The notes: generated by a model from the sequence alone, not told the origin. Positions 40,299-49,947 are shown, counted from the first letter of the stretch. The stretch: 63,800 nucleotides of DNA from a bacterium (GCA_014802625.1 JAAVBX010000003.1:141544-205343), one strand, 5' to 3'. Translations and numbers: made by a program.

Positions 40299-42638
40299 AT
40301 GAAGAGAAAACTGACCGTAAAGGCCGGACTCGCGGCCACCCTCTGTGCGGGGGCCACAGTATGGAACCCGGCACATCTTGATACTGTAAAGAATCAAAGT
40401 AAGCGTCCTTTCTATTCGGCGGCAATCTCCGCGCTGACATCAAGAGGGGACAGCCTGTTGGGACTCTCTCCCGTCTCCGTTCTCGATAAGGATATACTCC
40501 CCCCGGGAGGCGACCCACATGATTATATGAGTCAGGCCCGCTATTTCTGGCCTGATCCCGAGAAGGCTGACGGGCTTCCGTATATCAACCGCGACGGGGA
40601 GACAAATCCCGAAATTTATAGACTTGACAGGGATAGGCTCGGCGAGGCGGCAAGGCGTATCACCGATTTGGCAGTGGCGTGGTATCTGACGGGGGAGGAG
40701 AAATATGCCGACAAGGCCGTAGAGCAGATAAGGGTGTGGTTTCTTGATGAGCCGACCCGCATGAATCCGAATCTGGAATATGCACAGATGATACCGGGCC
40801 ATAACGGAGGGAAGGGTAGATGCTACGGTCTGCTCGACACCTACTCCTTTGTGGAGATGGTCAGCGCGCTTCCCCTTCTTGAATCCTCACAGGCTTTCAC
40901 CAAGGCTGATTCAGAGGGATTGAAGAGATGGTTCGGGAATCTCGTCGACTGGATGCTGACCTCCCCTCAGGGGGAGGAGGAGAGTCGGCAGGCCAACAAC
41001 CATTCAACGGCCTACGACGCGCAGCTCATAGCATTCGCTCTCTATTCCGGACGGGAGGATATAGCCCGCAAGATTGCCGGGGAGGTAGGGGAGAAACGAA
41101 TTTTCACCCAGATCGAACCCGACGGCAGCCAACCTCATGAACTATGGCGCACACTCTCATACGGCTATTCGCAATATAATCTGACTCATCTTCTCGATAT
41201 TCTTGAGATGGCGCGAATGAACAATCTTGATATGGGGAGCGAGGTGTCGCCGGATGGGAGGAGCGTGGAGAAGGCTCTCGATTATCTGGCGCGATATACC
41301 GGGCGCAGCGGAGAGGAATGGCCTTACAAGCAGATTTCCGGAATGGAGAGCAAGCAGCAGGAGACGCTCAAGGATCTCTACAGAATGCGTCTCCTCAATC
41401 CGGAACGCAAAGATTACGCCGACCTCTATCATCGTGAGCGACGGCTCGATTATGCCGATCCGTTCAATCTTGCCTACTATCATCCGAGAGGGAAAGATGA
41501 TGCCTTTGTAGAAGTCATCAGGCAGATGGAATATGCCCTCGCATGTGCGGAGGAGGCGGTGAAAGAGGAGTCGAATGTGGCCGGAGGAAAGGTGACCCCG
41601 CGTACACTTGATGCCGAGGGGAATCTCGTGATGGTGCATCCCCACGATTGGTGTTCCGGATTCTTCGCCGGGTCGTTATGGCAGATTTATGAATACACGG
41701 GTAGCCCCGAATGGAGGGATGCCGCTCTGGAATGGACCTGGAAAATTGAGCCTGCCATATGGCACAAGGGGACGCACGACCTTGGCTTCATGATTTACGA
41801 CAGTTTCGGCAAGGGATATGACTTGACCGGGGATGTGAAACTTCGCGAGGCAACCGAACAGGCGGCTAAAACGCTATCGACCCGTTACTCACCCAAAGTG
41901 GGCGCGATACGTTCATGGGACCACAATGCCGACAAGTGGAAATACCCTGTCATCATCGACAACATGATGAATCTGGAATTACTTTTCAGAGGCACGCAGT
42001 TGACCGGAGATTCCACTTTCAACGATATCGCCCGCCATCATGCCGACAAGACACTGGCGAATCATTTCCGACCGGACGGCACATCCTGGCATGTGGTGGA
42101 TTACGATCCGGAGACGGGAGAGGTGAGAATGAAATGCACGGCGCAGGGATATGCCGATGACTCATGGTGGAGCCGAGGTCAGGCATGGGGACTATATGGC
42201 TACGCCCAATGCTATGGTTACACCGGAGATAAGCGCTATCTCGATATGAGCCGTAAAATCGCTGACTTCATCATAGGGTTGCCCAATATGCCGGCCGATC
42301 AGGTGCCGTATTGGGATATGAAGATGCCGGAGGTGGAGAACGCCACACCATCGGAGGTAGTCGGCGACGTGCCTCGGGATGCCTCGGCAGCCGCCATCAT
42401 CGCCTCGGGTCTCTATCTCCTCAGCGAATATGAAGAGAATGAGGCGAAAGCCGCCGCTTACCGTCGCTATGCCGATGAGACTCTCAGGAATCTGACAGCT
42501 TCCTATCGTATACCGACCGGGGAGAAGAAGGGCTTCCTGCTTGATCACAGCACGGGCCACCATCCCGCCGGATCAGAGATCGATGTGCCGTTGAACTATG
42601 CGGATTATTACTACATAGAGGCGTTGATGCGCCAATAA
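40299..42638 (+). CDS. Bifunctional polysaccharide lyase (alginate-lyase fold, PL38-like) fused to GH88 unsaturated glucuronyl hydrolase
   Basis: A 779-residue exported protein with two enzymes. Residues about 55-400 match the alginate_lyase (alpha/alpha toroid) family as in PL38/PL5, with the Asn-Asn-His active-site motif at 233-235 (QANNHSTAYDAQ). Residues about 430-779 are a complete GH88 domain, with candidate catalytic Asp residues in GTHDLGFMIYDSFG and in YPVIIDNMMNLELL, plus DDSWWSRGQAWGLYGYA and the C-terminal DVPLNYADYYYIEAL. The lyase would cut a uronic-acid chain by beta-elimination; GH88 removes the resulting unsaturated uronic residue. An N-terminal signal segment suggests the periplasm. 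The exact lyase substrate (glucuronan, polymannuronate or other) is not certain. Confidence 0.88.
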   Translation: MKRKLTVKAGLAATLCAGATVWNPAHLDTVKNQSKRPFYSAAISALTSRGDSLLGLSPVSVLDKDILPPGGDPHDYMSQARYFWPDPEKADGLPYINRDGETNPEIYRLDRDRLGEAARRITDLAVAWYLTGEEKYADKAVEQIRVWFLDEPTRMNPNLEYAQMIPGHNGGKGRCYGLLDTYSFVEMVSALPLLESSQAFTKADSEGLKRWFGNLVDWMLTSPQGEEESRQANNHSTAYDAQLIAFALYSGREDIARKIAGEVGEKRIFTQIEPDGSQPHELWRTLSYGYSQYNLTHLLDILEMARMNNLDMGSEVSPDGRSVEKALDYLARYTGRSGEEWPYKQISGMESKQQETLKDLYRMRLLNPERKDYADLYHRERRLDYADPFNLAYYHPRGKDDAFVEVIRQMEYALACAEEAVKEESNVAGGKVTPRTLDAEGNLVMVHPHDWCSGFFAGSLWQIYEYTGSPEWRDAALEWTWKIEPAIWHKGTHDLGFMIYDSFGKGYDLTGDVKLREATEQAAKTLSTRYSPKVGAIRSWDHNADKWKYPVIIDNMMNLELLFRGTQLTGDSTFNDIARHHADKTLANHFRPDGTSWHVVDYDPETGEVRMKCTAQGYADDSWWSRGQAWGLYGYAQCYGYTGDKRYLDMSRKIADFIIGLPNMPADQVPYWDMKMPEVENATPSEVVGDVPRDASAAAIIASGLYLLSEYEENEAKAAAYRRYADETLRNLTASYRIPTGEKKGFLLDHSTGHHPAGSEIDVPLNYADYYYIEALMRQ

Positions 42639-42651
42639 AATCGACCGGATT

Positions 42652-45237
42652 ATGAGAAGTTTACTGATAGGAATGACAATTCTGACTCTCGGACTGAATG
42701 TGGGTGCCCGGGAGACATATACTGTCAATGACGGCTGGACATTCCGTTTCGCGGAGGATACCATCGCGGCGCGACGTGTGGCGGTGCCTCACAGTTGGAA
42801 CTCAGATGCCTATGTCACGCGCGATTATCGTCGCGGAGAGGGGGTATATGAGAGGATGCTGAATATTCCGGAGCGGTTGAGAAACAACCGGATTTACATC
42901 AAGCTCGATGGGGCCGCATCCAAATCAAGAGTTCTGGTAGACGGCAAGGAGACAGGCACACATGTCGGAGCATATTCGCCACATGTGGTCGACCTGACAC
43001 CCTATGTAGAGCCGGGAGGGACCCACCGACTGACCGTGTACGTTGACAATTCCGACCCTGCAGTTCCCCCTTATTCAGCGGATTTTACCTTTATGGGGGG
43101 TCTTTACCGCGATGTCTGGATTGTCGCGGTCGATGATGTGCATCTGTCACCGGAATCCGGACGCGCGGAGGGGGTGAAGGTAAAATCAGGGCTTTCGGCA
43201 TCGGGCGCCGGATTGCTGGCGGTGTCGGGCGACCTGATCAACGCATCGGATAAGAAAGGGAAAATCACAGTCAGTTCCGAAATTCTCGCTCCATCGGGAG
43301 AAGTGATGGCGAGCAGAAGCGCGACGGTGAATCTCAAACCGGAATCTGACGGCACGTTCCGGCTTGATTTCGGAAGCATAGAAGGGGTGGAGCCATGGTC
43401 GCCCGAAAGTCCGGTGTTGTATGAACTTGTGACAGAGGTGAGAGATGGCGGGAAAGTTCTGGACAGCACTCGCACGAGTGTCGGCTTTCGCTCCTTCGGA
43501 TTTGACGACGAGGGGCGTTTCCTTCTCAACGGCTCCCCCTATAAACTGCGGGGAATGTGTCGTCATCAGGATCAGCGTCCGATGGGGATAGCCCTCACCG
43601 ACGAGCAGCATCGTCGCGACATGAAACTGATAAAGGATATGGGAGCCAACTTTATCAGAATCAGCCATTATCCGCAGGATGACGCCGTGCTGGAGATGTG
43701 CGACCGTCTGGGTCTGATCGCCTGGGAGGAGATTCCGGTTATCGACTATGTGCCCGATACTCCCGGCTTCGATGAAAATGCCGAGACGATGGTGCGCGAG
43801 ATGATCAGGAGTCATTACAATCATCCCTCTGTGGCCATGTGGGGGTATATGAATGAAATCTTGCTACGCACGCCTGCGGATGAACGTGAGGCGACGAGGG
43901 AGCGCACCAAGCTATTGGCCGACAGGCTTGAAGAGGTGGTAAAAGAGGAGGATGCGTCGCGCATGAGCGCGATGGCGTTCCACGGGAGCGATGTCTACCA
44001 TGAGGCCGGAATGGGGGAGATTACCGATGTCAAAGGCTGGAACCTGTATCAGGGCTGGTATGGCGGGGATATGACGGAGTTTGAGAAGTTCCTCTCCCGT
44101 CAGCATGCCGAGCACCCTTCACACCGACTGATTGTCAGCGAATATGGCGCCGGGTCGGATCTCAGGCTCCATTCACTTAAGCCCGAGCCATTCGACTTCA
44201 GCATGGAGTATCAGCAGCAGTATCTTGAGCACTACCTGCCGGTGATAGAGGATTCAGCCTTCGTGGCCGGAGCGTCGCATTGGAATTTCATAGATTTCTC
44301 CTCGGCCAACCGTGCGGAATCGATGCCGCATATTAATAACAAAGGCCTTGTCACGAATGACCGCCGAAAGAAGGATGTCTACCACTATTATCAGGCAGCA
44401 TGGACACCGAGTGATAGGAAGAGCGTCGCTCACATCGCCTCGCGGGACTGGGCTGAGCGAACGGAAATCGTGGTCGCCGGCGATACTGTGATGCGTCCCG
44501 TGAAGATTTATACGAATCTCCCGGTCGTAACGCTTACGGTCAACGGCACCGCTTTGCCTGAAACGGCAGTAGCGAATTACACCGCTGTTTTCGATGTGCC
44601 GCTGAAAAAGGGGAGGAATGTTCTTGAGCTTCATTCATCCTCAGTGGCATCTGATGATACGCTCGATGCCATGACTATCGACGTTAATCTCATCCCTGTG
44701 CGTGGCGGGAAGATAGTGTTGGGAGAGGATGAGCTGGCGATCAATGTCGGATCAAACTGTTATTTCCGAAGCGAGGATAGCGGACTGACATGGCTGCCCG
44801 ATATGGAGTATGGGCCCGGTGGCGCTTACGGATATGTGGGAGGCAGAAGAAACGTCAGTCAGGATGAGATCGGACTCACGAATGACGGCCCGTTGTATCA
44901 GCGGAGTCTATCGGAATTAGAGGAATATCGGATTGATGTGGAGGATGGCGAATATGAATTGGAATTGGGATTTGCCGATCTGTCGGCTCCCTCGGCACTC
45001 TCGGCGTATATGCTCGGACACAATGCGGGCAAAGCCACATCCGCCTCAAGGATGGATATCGCGGTCAACGGTGTGACGGTCGAGGATGATTTCAGTCCGG
45101 CTCTGGAGAGCGGGGTTAAGAATATGGTGAAACGCCGCTATCTGACGAAAGCCGCCGACGGGGAGGGAATCACCGTCAGCTTCACCCCGGACGGGGGACT
45201 GACCCTGCTCAGCACGATAAAGATCCGACGGTTGTAG
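42652..45237 (+). CDS. GH2 glycoside hydrolase (beta-galactosidase/beta-glucuronidase family) with malectin-like C-terminus
   Basis: An 861-residue exported enzyme (signal peptide RSLLIGMTILTLGLNVGA). It has the GH2 sugar-binding domain (VAVPHSWNSDAYV...GVYERML), an immunoglobulin-like domain and the TIM barrel. Barrel motifs are GMCRHQDQRPMGIAL, the acid/base Glu in WGYMNEILL and the nucleophile Glu in LIVSEYGAGSD. The last about 170 residues (LAINVGSNCYFRSEDSGLTWLPD...) look like a malectin/CBM57-type carbohydrate-binding domain. It would remove terminal beta-linked sugars from imported oligosaccharides. Beta-galactosidase and beta-glucuronidase cannot be separated with confidence; the uronic-acid enzymes next to it favour the latter slightly. 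It starts 13 bp after the lyase-GH88 gene. Confidence 0.92.
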   Translation: MRSLLIGMTILTLGLNVGARETYTVNDGWTFRFAEDTIAARRVAVPHSWNSDAYVTRDYRRGEGVYERMLNIPERLRNNRIYIKLDGAASKSRVLVDGKETGTHVGAYSPHVVDLTPYVEPGGTHRLTVYVDNSDPAVPPYSADFTFMGGLYRDVWIVAVDDVHLSPESGRAEGVKVKSGLSASGAGLLAVSGDLINASDKKGKITVSSEILAPSGEVMASRSATVNLKPESDGTFRLDFGSIEGVEPWSPESPVLYELVTEVRDGGKVLDSTRTSVGFRSFGFDDEGRFLLNGSPYKLRGMCRHQDQRPMGIALTDEQHRRDMKLIKDMGANFIRISHYPQDDAVLEMCDRLGLIAWEEIPVIDYVPDTPGFDENAETMVREMIRSHYNHPSVAMWGYMNEILLRTPADEREATRERTKLLADRLEEVVKEEDASRMSAMAFHGSDVYHEAGMGEITDVKGWNLYQGWYGGDMTEFEKFLSRQHAEHPSHRLIVSEYGAGSDLRLHSLKPEPFDFSMEYQQQYLEHYLPVIEDSAFVAGASHWNFIDFSSANRAESMPHINNKGLVTNDRRKKDVYHYYQAAWTPSDRKSVAHIASRDWAERTEIVVAGDTVMRPVKIYTNLPVVTLTVNGTALPETAVANYTAVFDVPLKKGRNVLELHSSSVASDDTLDAMTIDVNLIPVRGGKIVLGEDELAINVGSNCYFRSEDSGLTWLPDMEYGPGGAYGYVGGRRNVSQDEIGLTNDGPLYQRSLSELEEYRIDVEDGEYELELGFADLSAPSALSAYMLGHNAGKATSASRMDIAVNGVTVEDDFSPALESGVKNMVKRRYLTKAADGEGITVSFTPDGGLTLLSTIKIRRL

Positions 45238-45276
45238 AGTATATTTTCAGTTAGGAATAAACCCCTGATAAACAGA

Positions 45277-45312
45277 GATTCGGAGATGATTCCCGGGAAT
45301 CATCTCCGAATC
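45277..45312. terminator. 36-bp perfect palindrome between convergent genes
   Basis: GATTCGGAGATGATTCCC (45277-45294) is followed directly by its exact reverse complement (45295-45312). It lies between the ends of the GH2 gene and the convergent outer-membrane protein gene. A bidirectional terminator is the simplest reading, although T-runs are poor on both sides. Confidence 0.7.
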
Positions 45313-45363
45313 GATTTATATAATCCGGGTCAAGCCCGGCGGACCGTTCTTCAAGCAAACACC

Positions 45364-46098
45364 TTAGAAATTGTAACCAAGAGTGAACTGGAAGAGGTTG
45401 TTTTTCATACTGTATGCACCGTTATTACTGTGCTTGATCTGGTTGACCATACCGAGGTCGCCGCTGATACCTGCATAGTAGTGCTTGAGGAAGTTGGCAC
45501 CGATGCTGATTCTCCATGCGCAATCCACGCGGTTGAAAGCGTTGACTTCGCCGGCTCCGGTATACTCGTTGTCATTATACATCGAGCCACTCTCATGGAA
45601 GCGATAAGCCTCGCCGGCATCATCAATACGGGTTTCGGAGGTCAGATAGTAATCATCCGAGAAACCGACCTTGAGAACGGGACCCGTGGCGACATTCAGA
45701 CCGAAATTCTTCGAGAAATCAAAGTGATAACCCAACATCACAGGGATTCTCATACCAAACGAACGAGTGGAGCGAGCTTTCCAATGCATATCCTGCATCA
45801 TATCGTCATTAATATTGAATTTCGTGGTGTTGTAGTAAAGCTCCAGACCCGGTTCGACGGTGAAGTTGGCTACGATAGGCTGATTGTAGATGATACCTGC
45901 GCTGATACCTGCGCCTGCGTCAAAGACGTTCTCCTTAGTATTGCCGAAACTCAAAGTTCCGGGAATAGAGGATTCAGCTGAAAGACGCACACCGACATAA
46001 GGTCTGTTTTCGGGATTGTCGAGAACGGGGTTGGCTGCCATTGCTGTGCCTGTGGCTCCTGCGGCGACTGCCATTGCGAGTAAAATAGTCTTTTTCAT
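45364..46098 (-). CDS. Outer-membrane beta-barrel protein (porin-like family)
   Basis: About 244 residues starting MKKTILLAMAVAAGATGTAMA, a standard signal peptide; an ATG three codons upstream (46107) is less likely. The mature part alternates barrel strands and turns (YVGVRLSAESSIPG, FDAGAGISAGIIYNQPIV, FTVEPGLELYYNTTKF, MRIPVMLGYHFDF) and ends NLFQFTLGYNF with a C-terminal Phe. This fits the small PF13568-type outer-membrane barrels common in Bacteroidetes. Function is unknown. It is convergent with the PUL and divergent from the HAD gene. Confidence 0.88.
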   Translation of the reverse strand: MKKTILLAMAVAAGATGTAMAANPVLDNPENRPYVGVRLSAESSIPGTLSFGNTKENVFDAGAGISAGIIYNQPIVANFTVEPGLELYYNTTKFNINDDMMQDMHWKARSTRSFGMRIPVMLGYHFDFSKNFGLNVATGPVLKVGFSDDYYLTSETRIDDAGEAYRFHESGSMYNDNEYTGAGEVNAFNRVDCAWRISIGANFLKHYYAGISGDLGMVNQIKHSNNGAYSMKNNLFQFTLGYNF

Positions 46099-46273
46099 AA
46101 GAATCAAATTTTATTAAGGAATTCGGTATAAATTGTGTTTTGGTTTTATAACATTCAGGATATAGCTACGGTTTGTTAAAATAGACTGATGAAATGTTTT
46201 CTTTTGTTAATGGTATTGAAAAGGGGGATAATAGTGACGGGAGGAGTATGGAGTGGAGAGGAATGAGGGCCTG

Positions 46274-46305
46274 TTTGGAAATCTTGGCGAATATTGTTAT
46301 ATTTG
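46274..46305 (+). promoter_or_regulatory. Promoter of the HAD/rarA run
   Basis: TTTG (46274-46277), a 20-bp spacer and TATATTTG (46298-46305) match the consensus in full. The leader is about 60 bases. Confidence 0.8.
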
Positions 46306-46371
46306 TAAGAGATATCGAATGCAACCATTCGTGCCGGATGGTGTTAAAATTAGATAAAGACTAAAAAGTAT

Positions 46372-47070
46372 ATGAGTAATAATAAGGTGGTAGAAAATAA
46401 TAAGGTAGAGAACGTGAACGCTGAAAGCGGACGCTGGGGTGTACTGTTTGATCTTGACGGTGTCCTCATTGACAGTGAACGAGAATATACCCGCATATGG
46501 GAGCGAATCAATAAGGAGTTTCCCACTGATGTGCCGAATCTGGCGGAGCGAATAAAGGGGACGACACTTGAGAATATACTCAAGACATACTATCCTGACG
46601 CAGAGATAAGGAAAAAGGTGGAGAAACGGTTGCTTGAGGAGGAGGGGAATATGGTTTACGATTACTGCCCCGGAGCACGCGAATTACTTGAGGATCTGAG
46701 GAGTAACGGAGTGCCCGTTGCGTTATTCACGAGCAGCAACGAAATCAAGATGGAACATCTCTATCATGACATACCCGGGATAAAGGGATATTTCGACGTC
46801 ATAATCACCGGCGACATGGTGAGCCGTTCCAAACCGGATCCGGAGGGCTATCTGCGCGCAGCCCGGGAACTGGGACTGATTGACGGTCGCTGGGTCGTGG
46901 TGGAGGATGCCTTGCAAGGGGTCAAGGCCGGCGAGGCAAGCGGCGGCAAGGTTCTTGGCGTGGCCGGGACGCTTCCGGCTGAGGTTCTCGCACCACATTG
47001 CACGCGTGTCGTGGCCTCACTCGAAGAGGTCGATGCCAATCTTCTCCATAAAATGATAAACAACAGCTAA
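46372..47070 (+). CDS. HAD-superfamily phosphatase (beta-phosphoglucomutase-like)
   Basis: A 232-residue cytoplasmic HAD hydrolase of subclass IA. Motif I is VLFDLDGVLIDSE (nucleophile Asp and acid/base Asp). Motif II is LFTSSNE, and motifs III/IV are RSKPDPEGYLRAA and VVVEDALQGVKAGEASGG. The helical cap after motif I is of the phosphoglucomutase/phosphatase type. The first about 20 residues (NNKVVENNKVENVNAESG) are a poorly conserved extension; no better internal Met exists before motif I. It heads a plus-strand run, 14 bp before rarA. Substrate unknown. Confidence 0.92.
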   Translation: MSNNKVVENNKVENVNAESGRWGVLFDLDGVLIDSEREYTRIWERINKEFPTDVPNLAERIKGTTLENILKTYYPDAEIRKKVEKRLLEEEGNMVYDYCPGARELLEDLRSNGVPVALFTSSNEIKMEHLYHDIPGIKGYFDVIITGDMVSRSKPDPEGYLRAARELGLIDGRWVVVEDALQGVKAGEASGGKVLGVAGTLPAEVLAPHCTRVVASLEEVDANLLHKMINNS

Positions 47071-47084
47071 AACATATAATTAAG

Positions 47085-48362
47085 GTGGGCGGCAACATAC
47101 CATTGGCAGAGCGGATGCGTCCGCAGACACTCGATAATTATATCGGACAGACCCATCTGGTCGGTCCCGGAGGAGTCGTGCGCAATATGATTGACACCGG
47201 GCGTATCAACTCCTTCATATTATGGGGTCCGCCGGGAGTCGGAAAGACCACTCTGGCGCGAATCATAGCCAACGTCACGGAGGCGGAATTTTATACGTTG
47301 AGTGCCGTGACGTCGGGAGTGAAGGATGTGAGGGAGATTATCGACCGCTGCGAGAAGGCCGGGAGGAGCATGTTCTCCAAGTCGCGTCCGATCCTCTTCA
47401 TAGATGAAATCCACCGCTTCAGCAAGTCGCAGCAGGATTCGCTTCTCGGGGCGGTGGAGAAGGGGGTGGTTACACTGATCGGAGCGACGACGGAGAATCC
47501 CTCTTTCGAGGTGATACGCCCGTTGCTTTCACGCGCTCAGGTCTATACCTTGAAGCCGCTTGACGAGGCGGATCTCCGCAGACTTCTTGATCTTACACTG
47601 GAGAAAGATCCGATTCTCAAGGAAAGGGATGTTAAGGTGGAGGAGACAGGGGCGCTATTCCGCTTCGCGGGTGGCGACGCACGCAAACTGCTGAATATAA
47701 TAGATCTGATAGAGCAATCGACTCCGGATGACAAGCCTGTAGTGATAGATGATGCGACGGTCATCGACCGGTTGCAGGAGAATCCGGCGGCCTACGACCG
47801 CAACGGCGAACTACATTACGACATCATCTCGGCGTTTATCAAATCGGTGCGCGGCAGCGATCCCGACGGCGCGCTCTATTGGTTGGCCCGAATGGTGGCC
47901 GGAGGTGAAGACCCGGCGTTCATCGCACGTCGGCTCGTGATACTCGCAGCCGAGGACATAGGTCTCGCCAACCCCAACGCACTTCTTTTGGCCAACGCCA
48001 CATTCGACGCATTGCAGAAAATCGGCTGGCCGGAGGGAAGGATTATACTGGCCGAATGCACGGTCTATCTCGCCACATCGCCCAAGAGCAATTCAGCCTA
48101 TATGGGGATAGCCAACGCGCTTGCTGAAGTCGGGGAGAGCGGGAATCTGCCGGTGCCGCTGCATCTTCGCAATGCGCCGACGCAACTCATGAAAGATATG
48201 GGATACGGTAAGGATTACAAATATTCCCATAATTATGCCAACAACTATTCCGACCAACTGTATCTGCCCGAGCAGATTGCAGGGAAACGCTTCTGGCACG
48301 CCGGCCAGAATCCCTCGGAGGCGAAGATGCAGCAGCGGATGGATGAAATAAGAAAGAAATGA
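47085..48362 (+). CDS. rarA: Replication-associated recombination protein A (RarA/MgsA AAA ATPase)
   Basis: A 425-residue AAA+ ATPase that acts at stalled replication forks. The start is GTG at 47085; PLAERMRPQTLDNYIGQTHLVG is the family's N-terminus and no in-frame ATG precedes it. It has Walker A LWGPPGVGKTTLARI, Walker B ILFIDEIHRFSKSQQD, sensor 1 GATTENPSFE and the C-terminal MgsA tetramerisation region (LLANATFDALQKIGWPEGRIILAECTVYLA). Length is normal. Its stop overlaps the next start by 4 bp (ATGA), implying translational coupling. Confidence 0.96.
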   Translation: MGGNIPLAERMRPQTLDNYIGQTHLVGPGGVVRNMIDTGRINSFILWGPPGVGKTTLARIIANVTEAEFYTLSAVTSGVKDVREIIDRCEKAGRSMFSKSRPILFIDEIHRFSKSQQDSLLGAVEKGVVTLIGATTENPSFEVIRPLLSRAQVYTLKPLDEADLRRLLDLTLEKDPILKERDVKVEETGALFRFAGGDARKLLNIIDLIEQSTPDDKPVVIDDATVIDRLQENPAAYDRNGELHYDIISAFIKSVRGSDPDGALYWLARMVAGGEDPAFIARRLVILAAEDIGLANPNALLLANATFDALQKIGWPEGRIILAECTVYLATSPKSNSAYMGIANALAEVGESGNLPVPLHLRNAPTQLMKDMGYGKDYKYSHNYANNYSDQLYLPEQIAGKRFWHAGQNPSEAKMQQRMDEIRKK

Positions 48363-49942
48363 TAGAGAAGACAGATCTCAGGCTGCGCCCGGACCAGGCC
48401 GCCGACCCGGCTGAAATACGACGCATGGCGGCGCGCGCGCTCGGATTAAAGACTGAGCGTATAAACGATGTGCGCGTCACGCGTCGTTCGATTGATGCCC
48501 GCAAGCGCGACATAGTGGTGAATCTGACTGTAGCGGTCGCGACCGGAGAGGACCTCACGGCAGTGCCTCCGCTCATTCCGGTTGAATTCAAGCCGGTCGG
48601 AGAGGAGGCTCCTCAGGTGGTCATCGTCGGAGCCGGCCCGGCGGGACTTTTCGCAGCCCTCAGGGCCCTTGAGCGGGGACTGCGTCCGGTGGTGCTTGAG
48701 CGTGGGCGCGATGTCGACAGCCGCCGTCTCGATATAGCGGCCATCAGCCGGGAGGGGAGAGTGGATCCGGAATCCAACTACTGTTTCGGCGAAGGTGGAG
48801 CGGGGACATTCTCCGACGGCAAACTCTTCACCCGCTCGAAAAAACGTGGCGACAACGATGCCGTCATGCAATTGCTCGTGCAGTTCGGCGCCAATCCCGC
48901 TATCCTGACCGAGGCTCATCCCCACATAGGGAGCGACCGATTGCCGGCCATAATCCGCAATATCCGCGAGAAAATCAGGGAATGCGGGGGCGAAGTGAGA
49001 TTCAACACCCGTGTCGACGGATTGATACTTGAGAAGAAACCTGACGGCGGCATAGAGGCAACGGGGGTGGAACTGGCAGATGGAACCGAGGTGAGAGGTG
49101 ATGTCATCCTGGCGATAGGCCACTCGGCCCGCGACACAATCAGAAGACTTTATGAGCAGGGAGTAGGCATGGAGGCCAAAGGCTTCGCCATGGGGGTGAG
49201 ACTTGAACATCCGGTGGAAACGATCGACCGCATTCAATATCATAATCCGGCAGGCAGAGGGGAATATCTTCCTGCGGCGGAGTATAGTTTCGTGACTCAG
49301 GCTGATGGCCGGGGAGTATATAGTTTCTGCATGTGCCCCGGCGGAGTGGTGGTTCCCGCCATGTCTGCACCCGGTCAGAGTGTGGTAAACGGCATGTCGT
49401 CATCGGCCCGCAACGGTCGTTGGAGCAATTCGGGAATGGTGGTGGAGTTGCGTCCCGGAGATTTTCCGGAGTATGAATCAGAGGGTGTATTCGAGTTGCT
49501 GCGTGCCCAGGAGGAGCTTGAGAAAAGCTTCTTCCGCGCGGCCGGTGGCACACTTCGCGCACCGGCCCAGCGGATGTATGATTTCGTCAACGGCAGAGCC
49601 TCGACCACATTGCCGCCATCCTCGTATCCCGCCGGACTGTTGCCGGAGCGGGTGGACAAACTGTTGCCTCCCGTCATTTCCAAAAGATTGCAGCAGGGAT
49701 TCCGTGATTTCGGGCGCAAGTCGAAGGGATTTCTTACCAACGAAGCTACCGTCATCGGACTTGAGAGCCGCACATCCTCACCCGTCCGGCTTCCGCGTGA
49801 CCGCGAGACACTGCGACACATAGAGATAGAGGGCCTTTATCCCGCAGGGGAGGGTGCCGGATATGCCGGAGGAATCATTTCGGCCGCTGTAGATGGCAGA
49901 AGATGTGCGGATGCAATTGCAGAATTGCGCGGAAATTCGTAA
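48359..49942 (+). CDS. FAD-dependent oxidoreductase (COG2509-type dehydrogenase)
   Basis: A 527-residue flavoprotein. An N-terminal about 90-residue domain (EIRRMAARALGLKTERINDVRVTRRSIDAR) precedes the dinucleotide-binding motif VVIVGAGPAGLFAALRALERG. The family signature SNYCFGEGGAGTFSDGKLFTR follows, and the C-terminus ends in GLYPAGEGAGYAGGIISAAVDG. Such proteins are widespread in Bacteroidetes and Firmicutes; the substrate is not known. It overlaps rarA by 4 bp. Its end carries the -7 box of the tsaB promoter. Confidence 0.92.
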   Translation: MIEKTDLRLRPDQAADPAEIRRMAARALGLKTERINDVRVTRRSIDARKRDIVVNLTVAVATGEDLTAVPPLIPVEFKPVGEEAPQVVIVGAGPAGLFAALRALERGLRPVVLERGRDVDSRRLDIAAISREGRVDPESNYCFGEGGAGTFSDGKLFTRSKKRGDNDAVMQLLVQFGANPAILTEAHPHIGSDRLPAIIRNIREKIRECGGEVRFNTRVDGLILEKKPDGGIEATGVELADGTEVRGDVILAIGHSARDTIRRLYEQGVGMEAKGFAMGVRLEHPVETIDRIQYHNPAGRGEYLPAAEYSFVTQADGRGVYSFCMCPGGVVVPAMSAPGQSVVNGMSSSARNGRWSNSGMVVELRPGDFPEYESEGVFELLRAQEELEKSFFRAAGGTLRAPAQRMYDFVNGRASTTLPPSSYPAGLLPERVDKLLPPVISKRLQQGFRDFGRKSKGFLTNEATVIGLESRTSSPVRLPRDRETLRHIEIEGLYPAGEGAGYAGGIISAAVDGRRCADAIAELRGNS

Positions 49943-49947
49943 CTTTG
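49916..49947 (+). promoter_or_regulatory. Promoter of tsaB, overlapping the end of the flavoprotein gene
   Basis: ATTG (49916-49919), a 20-bp spacer and TAACTTTG (49940-49947). The leader holds a possible hairpin pairing TCCGCAT (49959-49965) with ATGCGGA (50001-50007). Confidence 0.65.
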
